DNA from: Chrysomallon squamiferum
Lineage: Eukaryota; Mollusca; Gastropoda; Neomphalida; Peltospiridae
Reading direction: 5' to 3'
NCBI GenBank assembly: GCA_012295275.1
Contig: CM022677.1
Span: 15,226,970 to 15,288,969, forward strand
Length of the DNA stretch: 62,000 nt
The stretch's first letter is position 1. Each line of letters opens with the position of its first letter. Positions 1-12,013 of the stretch are shown here, piece after piece. The notes under the pieces are model-generated. The model made no database searches and was not told the origin of the DNA. It worked only from the letters and a program-made list of their open reading frames with translations. The translations under genes and the position numbers were made by a program.

Positions 1-1064
1 CACATATATACTCAATATATTCACTCTTTAAAAAAAGACAAGCTTTACTTTTCCTTCTATATACTATTCTCTGCTCCAGCTTACATATATACACCTATAT
101 ATATATATATATACCCGTATATATATATATATATAGTCTTCCACATTACCATCATACCTGCCTACACCTATCTGTCTGTCTGCTACATAACTATCTACAT
201 GTATCTACATATCAACCTACTGAACTACTGACCTACATACTATTTGTTTATCTATCCACATTATGACAGATCAATAACCATCCATCAATCATATATTTAA
301 TTCCCTGTCAAACTACCTACATACATAACAGTTATGCCTAGATAGCTACATTACAACCTGTGTATTTTACTGTATGTCTACACTCTCAGCCTGGCACACA
401 AACACACATGACAGAAAGAAGAAAACACAGAATAGATAGATAGACACTGACATGTTTAACTATCTGCCTAAATTCATCTACATCTATGAATTCATTTGTT
501 AACTTCTACCGATCTAACTGTCTATCACTCTATCAATAATATCTCCCTCTTTTCTTTCTGTGTATCTCTTTACCTGTTAACCTTTCTTCAGACAGTCAGT
601 CTCATATCTCTGTCAATCATCTCTCCTTTCCTTTAAATCACTTATAGTTGCTCTAAACTTGCTAATATTGTTTATGAAAACAACATTAAGCTGGAACCTG
701 CTTGTTGTCTATCTGTAAATATCATTGCTCCACATATTTTCATTTCTTCTATAATTTGTAATGTAGAAACACACATAGCTTTTGCACTGTCATTAGTCAT
801 GACAGTGGAAGTTTTTTGTTCCCTTCCATAACAACCAAGAATCATCCACTGTTAACTACTGGAGAATAATCAATCAACACTGATGTGTACTGTCAACATT
901 TTCTCTGAAAACTGCTTTGGAAAGAAAAATCCATCTTTTGTGAATAATAATTGTTCCATATCAGTAGATACCTCATCTGTTTAAAATCTCCCCCTATTCT
1001 TGTAACTGAAGCTGATTCCAGAATCTTGTCTTTTCCTGTAGATACAATAATAAAATTTAATAGA
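1..1064. repeat. Simple-repeat-rich flank, inverted copy of 3745-4790
   Basis: This end of the preceding contig is rich in TATC, TA and CA short repeats. It reads in the same direction as about 40640-41810 and is the reverse complement of about 3745-4790. The last 160 bases include a minus-strand copy of a small terminal exon (973-1035). No gene is seen elsewhere in it. Confidence 0.85.
973..1035 (-). pseudogene. Terminal exon copy (exon c family), frameshifted
   Basis: This is a minus-strand copy of the terminal exon also found at 3757, 6488, 39026 and 41779. The acceptor (TGTATCTACAG) is kept. An extra A near the exon start (GAAAAGAC rather than GAAAGAC) shifts the frame relative to the sister copies, so it is probably dead. 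Any upstream exons would lie across the assembly gap. Confidence 0.55.
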
Positions 1065-1264
1065 NNNNNNNNNNNNNNNNNNNNNNNNNNNNNNNNNNNN
1101 NNNNNNNNNNNNNNNNNNNNNNNNNNNNNNNNNNNNNNNNNNNNNNNNNNNNNNNNNNNNNNNNNNNNNNNNNNNNNNNNNNNNNNNNNNNNNNNNNNNN
1201 NNNNNNNNNNNNNNNNNNNNNNNNNNNNNNNNNNNNNNNNNNNNNNNNNNNNNNNNNNNNNNNN
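1065..1264. other. Assembly gap, 200 N
   Basis: Exactly 200 Ns, a scaffolding placeholder rather than a measured gap. It sits inside an inverted-repeat region, where the left contig ends in minus-strand exon c and the right contig begins just upstream of plus-strand exon a. Confidence 0.99.
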
Positions 1265-1297
1265 GCAAGCTAAAATTAAATATTTCTGGTTTTGCAG

Positions 1298-1392
1298 GTG
1301 ATTTTGAGAAAAAAAACCTGAAGCTGACAAATTCATCTGATACAGTTACTAGCCAGACAGAGGAAATCAATAAAACAGAGAACAGTTCTGAA
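1298..1392 (+). CDS. Internal exon a of an unidentified gene (left copy)
   Basis: A 95-nt open segment lies between an acceptor (TTTCTGGTTTTGCAG) and a consensus donor (GTAAGT). Two bases complete a codon from a missing upstream exon and 31 codons follow, beginning DFEKKNLKL and ending TENSSE, in phase 0. The mirrored copy at 43485-43391 keeps both splice sites and the frame despite 9 base differences. The next exon (3208) also starts in phase 0. The residues are hydrophilic and rich in Ser, Thr and Glu, with no recognised domain. The upstream exon would lie in or beyond the 200-N gap; on the right arm a coding-like stretch is at 43657-43512. The product is not identified. Confidence 0.6.
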
Positions 1393-1398
1393 GTAAGT

Positions 1399-3190
1399 GG
1401 TCTTGATATGTTTTATAGTAATACTTTATTTTTTCTTCTATATGTTTTAAAACAAGAGCCATAATAATAATTTTATGGGAAATATTAATTTCACACAGAC
1501 TTAGTTAAAATGGTAGAATTATCTTTATTTTGTTGTCTGTAATGCATGCCTATAAAAATTATATTTTTTATTAAGGTTTTAACTCATTAATTGTAAGGTT
1601 TGCTCAGGTAAAGGATTTAGTCTTTTTTAAAGTTATTTTTTGCTGCTTCTTGAATGTTACCATTATATCCAGTCAGTATTAAAACATTGTTAAAGTATAA
1701 TTTATAATAATTTTCCATGACTGAAATTTTTCTTCCCAAAGATTTTATTGTGCAAATTAATCAAATGCTCCTAGCCTGAAATAGGTAAAAAAAATAATCA
1801 TTTAAATAATTTATGTTAAGATTTAGAATGATAAACTTGGATCTCATTTTTTATTTATTGTTAATTTATTTTTATTTTATTAATTTTTCTTTCTATATTT
1901 GTTTATTTAGATAAATCTGGCTAAAAAAAGGGAAATGTACAAAATCCACAAAATTACCCAATCTTGAACAAATAGTAGGAAACAAGATAGTTGTTTAAAT
2001 ATATCTATCATACCACCAGCACAAACTTTGGATCCAGCATTTCAGAGGATTTTCTTGACCAGCTTGGAAGACCTTTCATGTAATCAGATACAAGACAGAT
2101 TGGTGGATTTTATACTTATGTGGTTTGCGGGGAAGGGATATTAATGTTTTTTTGTTTGCTTCTTTTTTTCTTTTTCAGCTCAAATAGCATTTTAAATAAA
2201 TTATTTAAAAATATATAATAGCAATAACAACAACCATCACCACAACAACAACAACAATAATAATAAACTAAAATAAAACAAAAACCTGTCAAAACCAGTA
2301 CTTCATTTCTTGATTCTGTTTTATAAAAATTCCTCGATATTCCTGAAAAATGTACGTTCCAAATGCACAGCCATCAAGTTGGTGGTAATTATGTTATAAA
2401 TTGCCATTGATCAGGAAGATGCAGATGTAAATCCTTACAACTCTGTTTCCTACCAGTCAAAACTTTATATATGAGATGACACAGAGTTGATTAGTTTCAG
2501 TGTTACTGTTGCACTATCTGCATTATTTTGTTCAATTATTATTTTTTTTAATCAGTTGGATCACTTCCTCGTTCAGGATTCAAATCTGTTAACTTTAATA
2601 AACATAGATTTGTAGGTGATAAAAGTTCAGTTCAGATCAAGATAAACCTTCAGCATTTTAATCACTGCAGTTTTGTTTTGTGTTAGAATAATATACATAA
2701 ACTAGCTGATGAACTGAATGATATTCACAGATAATGTTTATTTTTTATGAATTTATTCAGCTGTCATTTACTGTTATACATTTTTCTTTTCTTAAATATT
2801 TCAAAAAGATCTGAAGGTGTAAAGGCCTTTTTTGTGGTTTGAATTAATTATATCATCACATTTTAAAATGTTAAATATTTGTAATTAATTGGAATTCTCT
2901 TTTGGGTTTAAAAGATTATTATTTTCGATAAATGTATTGTTGTAGCCAGATTATTAACTTATATTTTTAATCAGACCTAAAATTAGGTGTATAGAATCAG
3001 TTCTAAGTGTTCCAAAAAAGTAAAGTAATCAAAATGACTGAATTCACATACCTAGTGCAGAATGATATTAACATTTTGTTATTAGAACTGAAAAGCTTTG
3101 GTATCTATTAGTAAACTAATAAATGACAGAACTTATCAATTAGTTATTTAACTAAAATGCCTGTCATTTTTATAGGCTGGTGACAATGAA
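1399..3190. other. AT-rich intron-like stretch with a left-arm-only insertion
   Basis: No gene is seen. Most of it pairs with 42310-43380 on the right arm. About 490 bases (roughly 1985-2475) have no counterpart there, so they were either inserted on the left or deleted on the right. I could not recognise the inserted piece. Confidence 0.6.
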
Positions 3191-3207
3191 TTCGTTTCAA
3201 TTTACAG

Positions 3208-3309
3208 GTGGAAACTGTCAAGTCCATGTCAGATTTTGTATTTCTTTTAAAAACTTGGTCAACGACAGAATTTTTCAGATCTCACTCTCTCCCTTACAGT
3301 ACAAGGCAG
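3208..3309 (+). CDS. Internal exon b of an unidentified gene (left copy)
   Basis: A 34-codon open segment follows the acceptor TTTCAATTTACAG and ends at CAG before GTCAGT, a plausible donor. It reads VETVKSMSDFVFLLKTW, then TEFFRSHSLPYSTRQ, and joins in phase 0 to exon a upstream and exon c downstream. The right-arm copy (42307-42206) differs at 5 of 102 bases, without stops. The frame runs on past the donor into AT-rich sequence, so the exon end is set by the splice site and by the conservation of the next exon's phase. Aromatic and basic residues suggest a structured or tail segment, but no family is recognised. Confidence 0.6.
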
Positions 3310-3756
3310 GTCAGTGCTGAAGATTCAGAGCAGAATTCACAATTTTATGAAATTCAGTTTCTAGAAATATTAGTGGTATTTGTATTATTATTATTATTAT
3401 TACATTTTCATGTTATGTTTGTATTGCTTAACTTTAAAATATTTTGATCTAATCAATGCATTCTTCTTGTTTAGTATTAGAAAATCTTTCATAAAGAAAT
3501 ATTTTCAAATATGTTTATGAATTTAGTTATAAAAGACAATATTTCTTTTTAAATTGACCAGAATGTAAAATTTGTAGTGATACTTTTTCATAGATATATA
3601 TTTTTTGTTTAAATTATTTGTGATTTATTATTAAAATCTATTACAATAAGAGACAGATGATGTTTATTTATAATAATTTCTTTCTAAAATTACAGTCAAT
3701 TAAACACAATCGAAAAGTACTTATTATTCTATTAAATTTTATTATTGTATCTACAG

Positions 3757-3816
3757 GAAAGACAAGATTCTGGAATCAGCTTCAGTTACAAGAATAGGGA
3801 GATTTTAAACAGATGA
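3757..3816 (+). CDS. Terminal exon c of the same unidentified gene (left copy)
   Basis: After the acceptor (TATTGTATCTACAG) a phase-0 frame reads ERQDSGISFSYKNREILNR and stops at TGA (3814-3816). Sister copies end NREKNLNR, so this one has lost one codon. Exons a, b and c join without a frame break to give a coherent C-terminal tail. About 165 bases including this exon recur at five places in the window in alternating orientation (about 905-1064, 3725-3890, 6360-6530, 39000-39155 and 41650-41830). The exon is therefore part of a repeated unit. Its function is not known. Confidence 0.58.
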   Translation, partial: ERQDSGISFSYKNREILNR

Positions 3817-3829
3817 GGTATCTACTGAT

Positions 3830-5355
3830 ATGGAACAATTATTATTCACAAAACATGGATTTTTCTTTCCAAAGCAGTTTTCAGAGAAAATGTTGACAGT
3901 ACACATCAGTGTTGATTGATTATTCTCCAGTAGTTAACAGTGGATGATTCTTGGTTATTATGGAAGGGAACAAAAAACTTCCACTGTAATGACTAATGAC
4001 ACTGCAAAAGCTATGTGTGTTTCAACATTTTAAATAGAAGAAATGAAAATATATGGAGCAATGATATTTACAGATAGACAATAAGCAGGTTCCAGCTTAA
4101 TGTTGTTTTCATAAACAATATTAGCAAGTTTAGAGCAACTATAAGTGATTTAAAGATATGGAGAGATGATTGATAGAGATATGAGACTGACTGTCTGATG
4201 AAAGGTTAACAGGTAAAGAGATACACAGAAAGGGAAAAGGGGAGATATTATTGATAGACTGATAGACAGTTAGATCAGTAGAAGTTAACAAGTAAATTGA
4301 TAGATGGAGATGAATTTAGGCAGATAGTTAAACATGTCAGTGTCTGTCTATCTATTCTGTGTTTTCTTCTTTCTGTCACGTATGTTTGTGTGCCAGGCTG
4401 AGAGTGTAGACATACAGTAAAATACATAGGTTGTAATGTAGCTATCTAGACATAGTTAGTTATGTATGTAGGTAGTTTGACAGGGAATTAGATATATAAT
4501 CGATGGATGGTTATTGATCTGTTGTAATGTGGATAATAAACAAATAGGTATGTAGGTCAGTAGTTCAGTAGGTTGATATGTAGATATATGTAGAGAGTTA
4601 TGTAGCAGACAGACAGATAGGTGTAGGCAGGTATGATGGTAATGTGGAAAACTGAATATATATATATATATATAGCTACAGGTGTAGGTATGTAAGCTGG
4701 AGCAGAGAATAGTATATAGAAGGAAAAGTCGCTTGTCTTTTTTGAAGAGTGAATATATTGAGTATATATGTGTGCAAACATACAGAACTATAGGGAGGTT
4801 TGAAGGTATGTAGACAAGAAGATGTTTAAATGACTGATAGATGTTATTGATATATAAACTATTAGGTAGGTTGATTATGTAGATAGAATGAGAAATTGTG
4901 TACATAGATATACATATAGAGATACAAATAGATAGGTGGACACAGAAAGTGTGTGTGTGTGTGTGTGTGCCAGTGATTGATAAGGATTGCTAAATAAGGG
5001 AATTGTGAATGAGAGTTATAAATGGACAGTAACACAGAAAGATAGATATAAAATGTAGTTTATAACAATTTAGGGAGATAGTCAGGAAGATGAATAGGTG
5101 ATTCATGGATGGTTATTGATGGATAGAGAAATATATATATAGGGAGGCATTTCCTTAGTGTTTGATGGATGGATAAATAGATAGGTGCAAGCATATATGA
5201 TGGTAAAGTTGATATGATCATGTATATGTACATAGATAAATACACACAGAGACAGACAGAAGACAGAGAGGATTGGATCTGTGTTTGGATCGAGTTAGAT
5301 ATCTAGATAAATACAGATAGATTATATATAGATATATAGAAATAAATACAAATAG

Positions 5356-5391
<36 letters not shown>

Positions 5392-5444
5392 TAGATAGAT
5401 TATATATAGATATAAAAATAAATACAGAAAATACTATTTATCTC

Positions 5445-5486
<42 letters not shown>

Positions 5487-5845
5487 AATATAGATAGATT
5501 ACACAGATAGATATACAGAGATAAATACAGATAGATTATATAATAAATATAGATAGATTATATAGATAGATAAAGAGATAAATACAGAAAAATGTAACTA
5601 TTTACCTCTGTATAAATACACACACAGAAATAAATACAGATAGACAGACATTCAGCAAGATAGCGAGGTTTGAAGTAGTATATAGTTAGATATTCAGGGA
5701 GCTGGACATATTATTGATAGATGGTTATTGAAAAATAGATGTATAAGCTAGAGAGATAAACTGATATCTAGGTATGTTACTAGTTTGGTAGATTGATTTG
5801 TAGACAGACTGACAGACATATAGATAGACATGTGTTAAGACTTGG

Positions 5846-5884
<39 letters not shown>

Positions 5885-6203
5885 TGTATACACACACATA
5901 CATAACCTGTATAGTAATGATAATTTATTTGTGTGTTTAAAGATGATTAGTATATATGTGTGTGTGTGTGTGTGCATGTGTAAAAAAGGGTGGATAGAGA
6001 GGTAAATTGATAGACAGAAGAAAGCTAGATAGATGCAAGGAGGCATGAGTATATACTGCATTCTGTAGGAAAGACCGAGTCTCTTGCTTATGTATATGGG
6101 ATAAATAGATAGATAAATAAATATATTTATAGATAGATAAATAGATAAAAAGAATGTATTTAAATAATTAAATATGATATAAACAGAGAGAGTGTATACA
6201 TAA

Positions 6204-6263
<60 letters not shown>

Positions 6264-7200
6264 AAGATAGACTGTGCTGTTTGTAACCGAGAGGGTAAGA
6301 TAGCTTGATGTAGAGATAGTTAGACGTATTGATCGCTTGAAAAATAGATTGACAGGTTAGGAAACTGCTTTGGAAAGAAAAATCCATCTTTTGTGAATAA
6401 TAATTGTTCCATATCAGTAGACACCTCATCTGTTTAAATTTTTCTCCCTATTCTTGTAACTGAAGCTGATTCCAGAATCTTGTCTTTCCTGTAGATACAA
6501 TAATAAAATGTAATAGAAATAATTATTATTTTTCCATATATATATATAGATAGATAGATAGATATAGATATAGTTATAAACAGACAGATAGAGGATAGAT
6601 AGGTACATGGATATAGTGATGAATGAATGGTTAGCTAGACAGGTAATAAGATTAAGCTACACCACAGGTTGATCAACAAACAGACAGATACATAGATAGA
6701 CAAATAGCCAGAGAAATTGATGATGAAATAAAACAAACATAATAGATAGACTGATAGATAGATAGAAACATGCAGGTAAGTAAGGATGAGTAATTTGGAC
6801 AGTGAAAGCCAGAGGGAGATATTTATATGTCATAACCTATTCTTAAGTACATACACTTCTGTCTATGCTCTGTTGGCCTGTCTGTCTATCCACATATAGA
6901 AAGAGCTTTCAAAGTAATGACACTGTATTCAAAATTAGAAAAAGTAGCAATACCCTATGTATCCATCTGTTCATCTATCTTCAGTAACTATATCTGTATG
7001 TAGGTATTTCTATTTATCATAATCTATCTATCTGTCTATCTATCTAACCAAAATAATGTTATTAATGTACTAATTAGCCATTCCCTTTGGAAATGTTGCC
7101 ACACATACACCACGGTGTGGTTTACATACACATAGGGGATGTTAGTAATGGTTAGTATTTGGTTAAAGGTTAGTATTTGGTTTATGATTAATATTTTCTT
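3830..7200. repeat. GATA/TATC, TG and TA microsatellite field (left arm)
   Basis: This is dense imperfect tetranucleotide (GATA-type) repeat with TG runs (about 4950-4969 and 6205-6262), TA runs (about 4658-4673, 5359-5386, 5452-5478 and 5855-5881) and CA patches. It is mirrored at about 38440-41700. Long reading frames here are simple-repeat artefacts. The only gene-like content is a copy of exon c at 6426-6488. Confidence 0.9.
6426..6488 (-). pseudogene. Extra copy of terminal exon c
   Basis: A minus-strand copy with an intact acceptor and an unbroken 20-codon frame (ERQDSGISFSYKNREKNLNR, then TGA). No copies of exons a or b lie upstream of it, because microsatellite follows immediately. 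It is probably an orphan exon carried by a small duplicated fragment (about 6360-6530). Confidence 0.5.
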
Positions 7201-7204
7201 AATG

Positions 7205-7835
7205 GTTAGTTTCTGTCTCTCACTCTCTATCTCTTTCTCTTTTCTCTCTTTCTCTCTCTGTCTATCTCTGTCTCTCTGTGCATCTCTGTCTATCTCTGAC
7301 TCTGTGCAATTCTCTGTCTATCTCTGTCTCTCTGTGCAACTCTCTCTGTCTCTCTTTCTCTCTGTCTTTCTCTTTCTCTCTCTGTCTTTCTCTATCTCTT
7401 TTATGTTTTTTTTTTCTCTCTCTGTCTATCTCTGACTGTGCAACTCTCTCTGTCTATCTCTGTCTCTCTGTGCAACTCTCTGTCTCTCTTTCTCTTTCTT
7501 TCTCTGTCTCTCTCTCTGTCTATCTCTCTTTCTCTCTCTGACTTTTGTCTTTCTGTCTCTCTCCTTGTCTCTATCTCTCTCTGTCTCCCTATGTCTCTGT
7601 CTCCCCATGTCCCCGTCTCTTTCTCCCTCTGTCTCAGTCCCTATCTGTCTCTCTTTATCTCTGTCTCTCACTGTCTTTCTCTCTTTGTCTCTCTATGTCT
7701 CTCTGACTCACTTTTCTCTCTGTCTCTCTGACACTATCTGTGTCTCTATCTCTCTCTCTATCTGTCTGTCTGTCTGTATCCCTCCGTGTGTTTTTCTCTG
7801 TCTCTGTCTGTTTCTCTCTAACTCTCTGTAACTCG
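7205..7835. repeat. Polypyrimidine (CT-rich) tract
   Basis: About 630 bases are almost purely C and T on the plus strand, as interrupted TCTCTG-type units. The partner on the right arm is the GA-rich tract at 37790-38290. Serine/leucine-rich or Arg/Glu/Asp-rich frames through it are compositional. Confidence 0.92.
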
Positions 7836-7859
7836 CTTTCTTCTATCCACACAAACTTA

Positions 7860-8205
7860 TCCTTTCTGCCTAAAGCAAAATTAACCAACAGCAAAAGCAA
7901 CAGCTGTAACACCAATATTAGCAATAATAACAATAATAAAAATAGTAATAATTATAAACGGTAAAAAAAAAAACATTGTTAGCAATAATATCAACAAGAA
8001 TAAAAACAAAAATGAAAGAAATATGACACACACTCACACACTTAATTACACTTTTAAACACCTGAATTGATGTTGCATTCCGCGCTCTAGAAATCATTAT
8101 ACCTGTGAAATGATCAAACAGTGTCCACTAATTAAATTCAATTAAATTATTGGATTCCATTGGTTGAAAATATACCTGAACATTAATCACAAGTGAATAT
8201 ATTGA
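7860..8205. other. Gene-free AT-rich stretch
   Basis: I see no gene or repeat array. It pairs with about 36340-36430 and 37515-37790 on the right arm, where a roughly 1.1-kb block interrupts it. Confidence 0.6.
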
Positions 8206-9130
8206 CATATAGTTATCTCCCTTTAACATGAAAACGAATAACCTCTCGGATAGAGTTATGTCCCCTATGGTACATTTTTCTCCTTGATTATTCAGGTTAC
8301 AGCTAACATATTCCTATATAGAGTTATATCCCCTTTGTTACATTTTTCCCGGTGATTATTCAGGTTAAAACGAACATATTCCTGTATAGATTTATCTCCC
8401 TTTAACATGAAAACGAATAAGCTCTCGGATAGAGTTATGTCCCCTTTGCTACATTTTTCTCCTTGATTATTCAGGTTAAAACGAACATATTCCTGTATAG
8501 ATTTATCTCCCTTTAACATGAAAACGAATAACCTCTCGGATATAGTTATCTCCCCTTTGTTACATTTTGTTCTTGATTATTCAGGTTCAAATGAACATAT
8601 TTCTATATAGAGTTATGTCCCCTTTGGTACATTTTTCTCCGTGATTATTCAGGTTAAAACGAACATATTCCTGTATAGATTTATCTCCCTTTAACATGAA
8701 AACGAATAACCTCTCGGATAGAGTTATGTCCCCTTTGGTACATTTTTCTCCTTGATTATTCAGGTTAAAACAAACATATTGAAGGGAAATAACTCTATTT
8801 GTGAATATATTCGCTGGTAACTATTATTACCTTATTCAAATGAAAAACAGCAGAACAATAAAAAAAAAATAGTTTAAGAAATATAGAGTTTTACCCCCCC
8901 CTCCTTGATTATTGAGGGTACTAAACCAAGTTCAAACATGTTTCTTTAAGTTATGTCCCTTTGTGAGATTTTTCCCGTGGGATTATTCAGGTTAAAACAG
9001 AACATATTCCTGTATAGATTTATCTCCCTTTAACATGAAAACGAATACTCTCGGAAGTAAAGTTATGTCCCCTTTGATTACAGTTTAGTCCTTGATTATT
9101 GACAAACATAGGTTACATAGGTCCTGTATT
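8206..9130. repeat. Tandem 111-bp repeats with GGGAGATAACT-type motif
   Basis: A unit of about 111 bases contains AGTTATCTCCCTTTAACATG, then a second AGTTATGTCCCCTTT box, then CTTGATTATTCAGGTTAAAA. It is repeated about five times to 8790 and then decays to about 9130. 111 is a multiple of 3, so the minus strand carries an in-frame repeated peptide (QEYVRFNLNN, KGDITL) at 8519-8292. I regard this as incidental. Decayed related copies lie at 36000-36345 on the right arm. Confidence 0.85.
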
Positions 9131-9404
9131 TGATGTCTCTTTTTTTCTCGATTAGAGTTATTATTCATGGTCTTGAATTCAGGTTAAAAAAATAAATCGA
9201 TTAGATTTTTGAAAAAACATGGAATAATGAAGTTTCTAATTTAGATTTTTTTTTCAATAATTCAGGTTAAAACAAACATGCTGGAAATAACTATTTAATT
9301 ATTAAGTAAGAAAAATAATTATTAAAAATAACATTTTTATTCAATATAGAAGATTGTAACAGCAGAACAATAAAAAAAAAAAATAGTTTAAGAAATAAAA
9401 ACGC

Positions 9405-9600
9405 ATGGCCCCTACCCCCCTGCCCTAGTACCCCACCCTCACAGCTTGTGAAGGTACTAAACCAAGTTCAAACTTTAATGTTTCTTGTAAGCATGTTCAC
9501 GTGTGAGATCGTGGGATTGAATGTCGGCGTTTTTGGAGACATCAGCAGTACTTTCCGATTCCAGATTCATCTACGAAATATTGTGGAAACATCACTTTCT
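9405..9600. repeat. Conserved GC-rich segment, present once left and twice right
   Basis: This segment, with a C-rich run (9409-9438) and the words AACCAAGTTC and GAATCGGAAAG in its inverted copies, matches 35735-35940 and 35098-35300 in reverse orientation. It contains no gene. The G-rich strand has four or more G-runs. Confidence 0.75.
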
Positions 9601-9605
9601 TTATA

Positions 9606-9757
9606 CAGGATGGCCCAGATGTAACCGAACTCGAAAGCTCAATCGATGATCACTGATTTCAAGTCTGCTTCACGGAAATGCGCAAAAAAGTAACTGAATC
9701 AACCATTGAACGATGTCATCATTGTATGCCAAATAATGTTACATCTGGGCCACCCTG
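9606..9757. mobile_element. TA-flanked MITE, internally deleted copy
   Basis: Terminal inverted repeats of about 20 bases begin CAGGATGGCCCAGATGTAAC and end GTTACATCTGGGCCACCCTG, with TA on each side. This fits a non-autonomous Tc1/mariner-type element. The copy on the right arm (34853-35085) is longer by about 80 bases in the middle. The two copies sit at matching places in the arms, so insertion preceded the duplication and the left copy was later shortened. Confidence 0.82.
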
Positions 9758-9844
9758 TATATAACATGGGTCATACCCCGTTATGTGTCACCAGAGGTAG
9801 GAGGAGTTTACTGGGCGAAGTAAAGGCTATATTGATTACAGTTT

Positions 9845-10135
9845 AGTGATATGTGCTCACAAACATAGATTAGAGTTAGGTCCCTTACATGAGATGTACT
9901 CAGTAAACTAATTAAAGATTATATCGATTAGACTTATCTCCCTTTAGTGATATGTGTTCACAAACAGATCAGAGTTATGTCCCTTTTGTGAGATGTACTC
10001 ACTAAGCAAAGTGAAAATTGTATCGATTACAGTTATCTCCCTTACGTGACATGTACTCACTAAATAAAGTAAAAATTATATCCATTAGAGTTATCTCCCT
10101 TCAGTGATATGTGCTCGCAACTTTAGCCTTACGTG
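9845..10135. repeat. Short tandem repeats of about 70-75 bp with TTATCTCCCTT motif
   Basis: About four units combine TGAGATGTACTCACTAA with a TTATCTCCCTT box. Matching units are at about 35520-35640 on the right arm. No gene is present. Confidence 0.72.
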
Positions 10136-10205
10136 AGATGTACTCACTAAGCTTACGCCCGCTAATTATCCATGTGGGATAAATGGAATCTCGAAAAATG
10201 CCGGG

Positions 10206-10362
10206 GACTAGGGCAGGGGGCGGATAGATAAAAATAGGTGAGAACACTTTCCCCTGGCAGAAAGCCCGTGCTTCCGGGGTAGGGCGGGTGGGCATGTGTT
10301 CAACTCACCTTTTCTGTCCTAAGCTCACCCGTTTTTATCCTATCCACCCCCGTGCCCTAATC
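10206..10362. repeat. GC-rich imperfect foldback
   Basis: The left arm (GACTAGGGCAGGGGGCGGAT, followed by AAAAATAGGTGAG) pairs with CTCACCCGTTTTTATCC and CCACCCCCGTGCCCTAATC about 80 bases downstream. The surrounding DNA is strongly AT-rich. It has no counterpart at the matching place on the right arm, so it is a left-only insertion or was lost on the right. Confidence 0.6.
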
Positions 10363-11005
10363 ACGCACACACCGACTGTCTGTCCTCCATACGGATGGAG
10401 CTACTGATAAACACAGGCTGAAGTTTGTACAAGCACTAGGGGCTTTTAAGATTAAACTGGTAATTAAATATTAAAAAAAGTTTAATATTGTTTCTGTTTA
10501 CTGACTGAAAATATAGAAACTTATCTAGTATTGCAATTACTGATAGTGACTTCAGGATCTGTCTGATCTATCTATCTATCCGTGCATACACGTGCATACA
10601 CATATGTACACATGCACGCATGCACTTACACACTGTCTGATAGAGGTAAGCTTCTGAAAATCGACTGAATATTCACGAGTATAAATAGAATATATATGAA
10701 TCCATGATTGGTGTTGGTGCACACATTTGCATACAAAAACACACATACACAACAAACACATAAATTAAGCTATGCATTTCTTTGTTTATTTTTTTATTGG
10801 TTTTTCATCCATTTTCCAATCCAGTGCCTCCTGCAAGCATTATTCGAGATTTTAAAAATGATTTTTGTAATATGATTTTAAATAATTACATATATTTATC
10901 TTGTCAATCAATTTATACTTGTTAAACAGTTTACACAAATACTTTGAGGTGTAAATAATGTTTATCAATATTCTGCCTTATAACATGATTAGTATAACAT
11001 TAATT

Positions 11006-11697
11006 CAATGATTCTCGACCAGTGTGCCACGAGATCTTCCTATGTGTGCCGCAAAATTTTGAAATGCACACTAAGAAAATGCGAAAAACCACGTGATCCC
11101 AAAATAAAACAAACAGTAGAATGCAAGGTAAAAACGAAAATATTCTCACTTCAACAGACAAGTTAGTTGCCCATTCTTCCAACATTGAACTTGAGTTACA
11201 GGAAGAAGAAGAATTGGCCGCCCTTTCTAATGACCTTAAAATTAAAACATTCGACTCTGCCCATTGATTCATTTTGGATTTCAATACAAGAGGTGTATCC
11301 CATATTATGTAAAAGAGTTTTAGCAATTTTATTACAATTTTCAACTCCTTATATATGAGAATTAGGCAACATCAAAAACATGAAGTACGAGAGATTACTA
11401 CAACGAAAGAAGAAATGAGGGTGTGTCTGTCTCATATTCGACCAAACACTGAGGAAATTATGAAAAAATGCCAGACACAAATTTCTCACTAAAGAAGCCA
11501 GCTATTTGACTGATAACATTCGAAACACTGCAGTGAAGTATAGCTGTGTTTTTCTTTATTTGGTTTGAGTTATTCTATGTGTCTATGACTAGTCTGGGTC
11601 TATGGTTGTATGCCGTCTATGACTTTACAAAATTCAAATATTTTTCATATATATTTAGCCAGGTGTGCCGTTGGCAAAAAATGATTGAGAACCACTG
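11006..11697 (+). mobile_element. hAT transposon remnant, left copy
   Basis: This 692-bp element has hAT-type ends (CAATGATTCTCGACC and GAGAACCACTG) and a perfect 8-bp target duplication, CATTAATT, at 10998-11005 and 11698-11705. Inside, the plus strand at about 11180-11495 encodes a broken hAT C-terminal dimerisation region: ELQEEEELAALSNDLKIKT, then FWISIQEVYPILCK and LAILLQFSTPY in a shifted frame, then MRVCLSHIRPNTEE and CQTQISH in another. Several frameshifts make it dead, and the N-terminal zinc finger and most of the catalytic core are missing. The same element with the same target duplication is at 33761-34452. Confidence 0.88.
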
Positions 11698-11851
11698 CAT
11701 TAATTCATAGATAATTTTGCATATCTGATCAATAACCTGTCTTAAAGATATTTAAGAATATTTAATATTCAAGCGCAATTAAAGAATATTTAATTCATTT
11801 TTAATATTTTTATTTTTATATTAATTTATTTATTTAATTTCACGCTTATAG

Positions 11852-12013
11852 TTGATGGTGTCTGGTCTGCATGGACACTTCAGAGACTGGGTAGTTGTAG
11901 TGAAACATGTGGTAGAGGCACTAGAATAAGATTTGAGATAAGAACATGCTACGAAGAGGAATCTTCAAGAAGCATGTGAAACAAATGTCTTATGTCCAGT
12001 TAACAAGCAATAA
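11852..12013 (+). pseudogene. Thrombospondin type 1 repeat (TSP1) exon, frameshifted (left)
   Basis: After an acceptor (TTTCACGCTTATAG) the frame reads DGVWSAWT, then GSCSETCGRGTR, FEIRTCYEEE. This is the WSxW plus CSxTCGxG signature of extracellular TSP1 domains, as in ADAMTS, UNC5 or semaphorin-5 type proteins. The frame stops at TGA (11977-11979). Moving by one base gives NLQEACETNVLCP, which restores the last cysteines of a TSP1 repeat, then VNKQ and TAA at 12011-12013. I infer an indel between the two halves. No neighbouring TSP1 exon is visible. The mirrored copy (33606-33445) has the same defect and no difference that I can see. Confidence 0.8.

Noticed and set aside
7139-7964. Several overlapping ORFs rich in Ser/Leu or Arg/Glu/Asp
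   Set aside because: They are translations of the CT-rich tract and have no non-repetitive content.
8292-8519. Minus-strand 75-codon ORF in the mollusc-motif repeats
   Set aside because: A repeat unit divisible by 3 without stops is enough to explain it. The frame breaks in most other units.
8206-8790. Possible CRISPR-like array (regular repeats and spacers)
   Set aside because: The whole unit is repeated, including the supposed spacers, and the sequence is eukaryotic.
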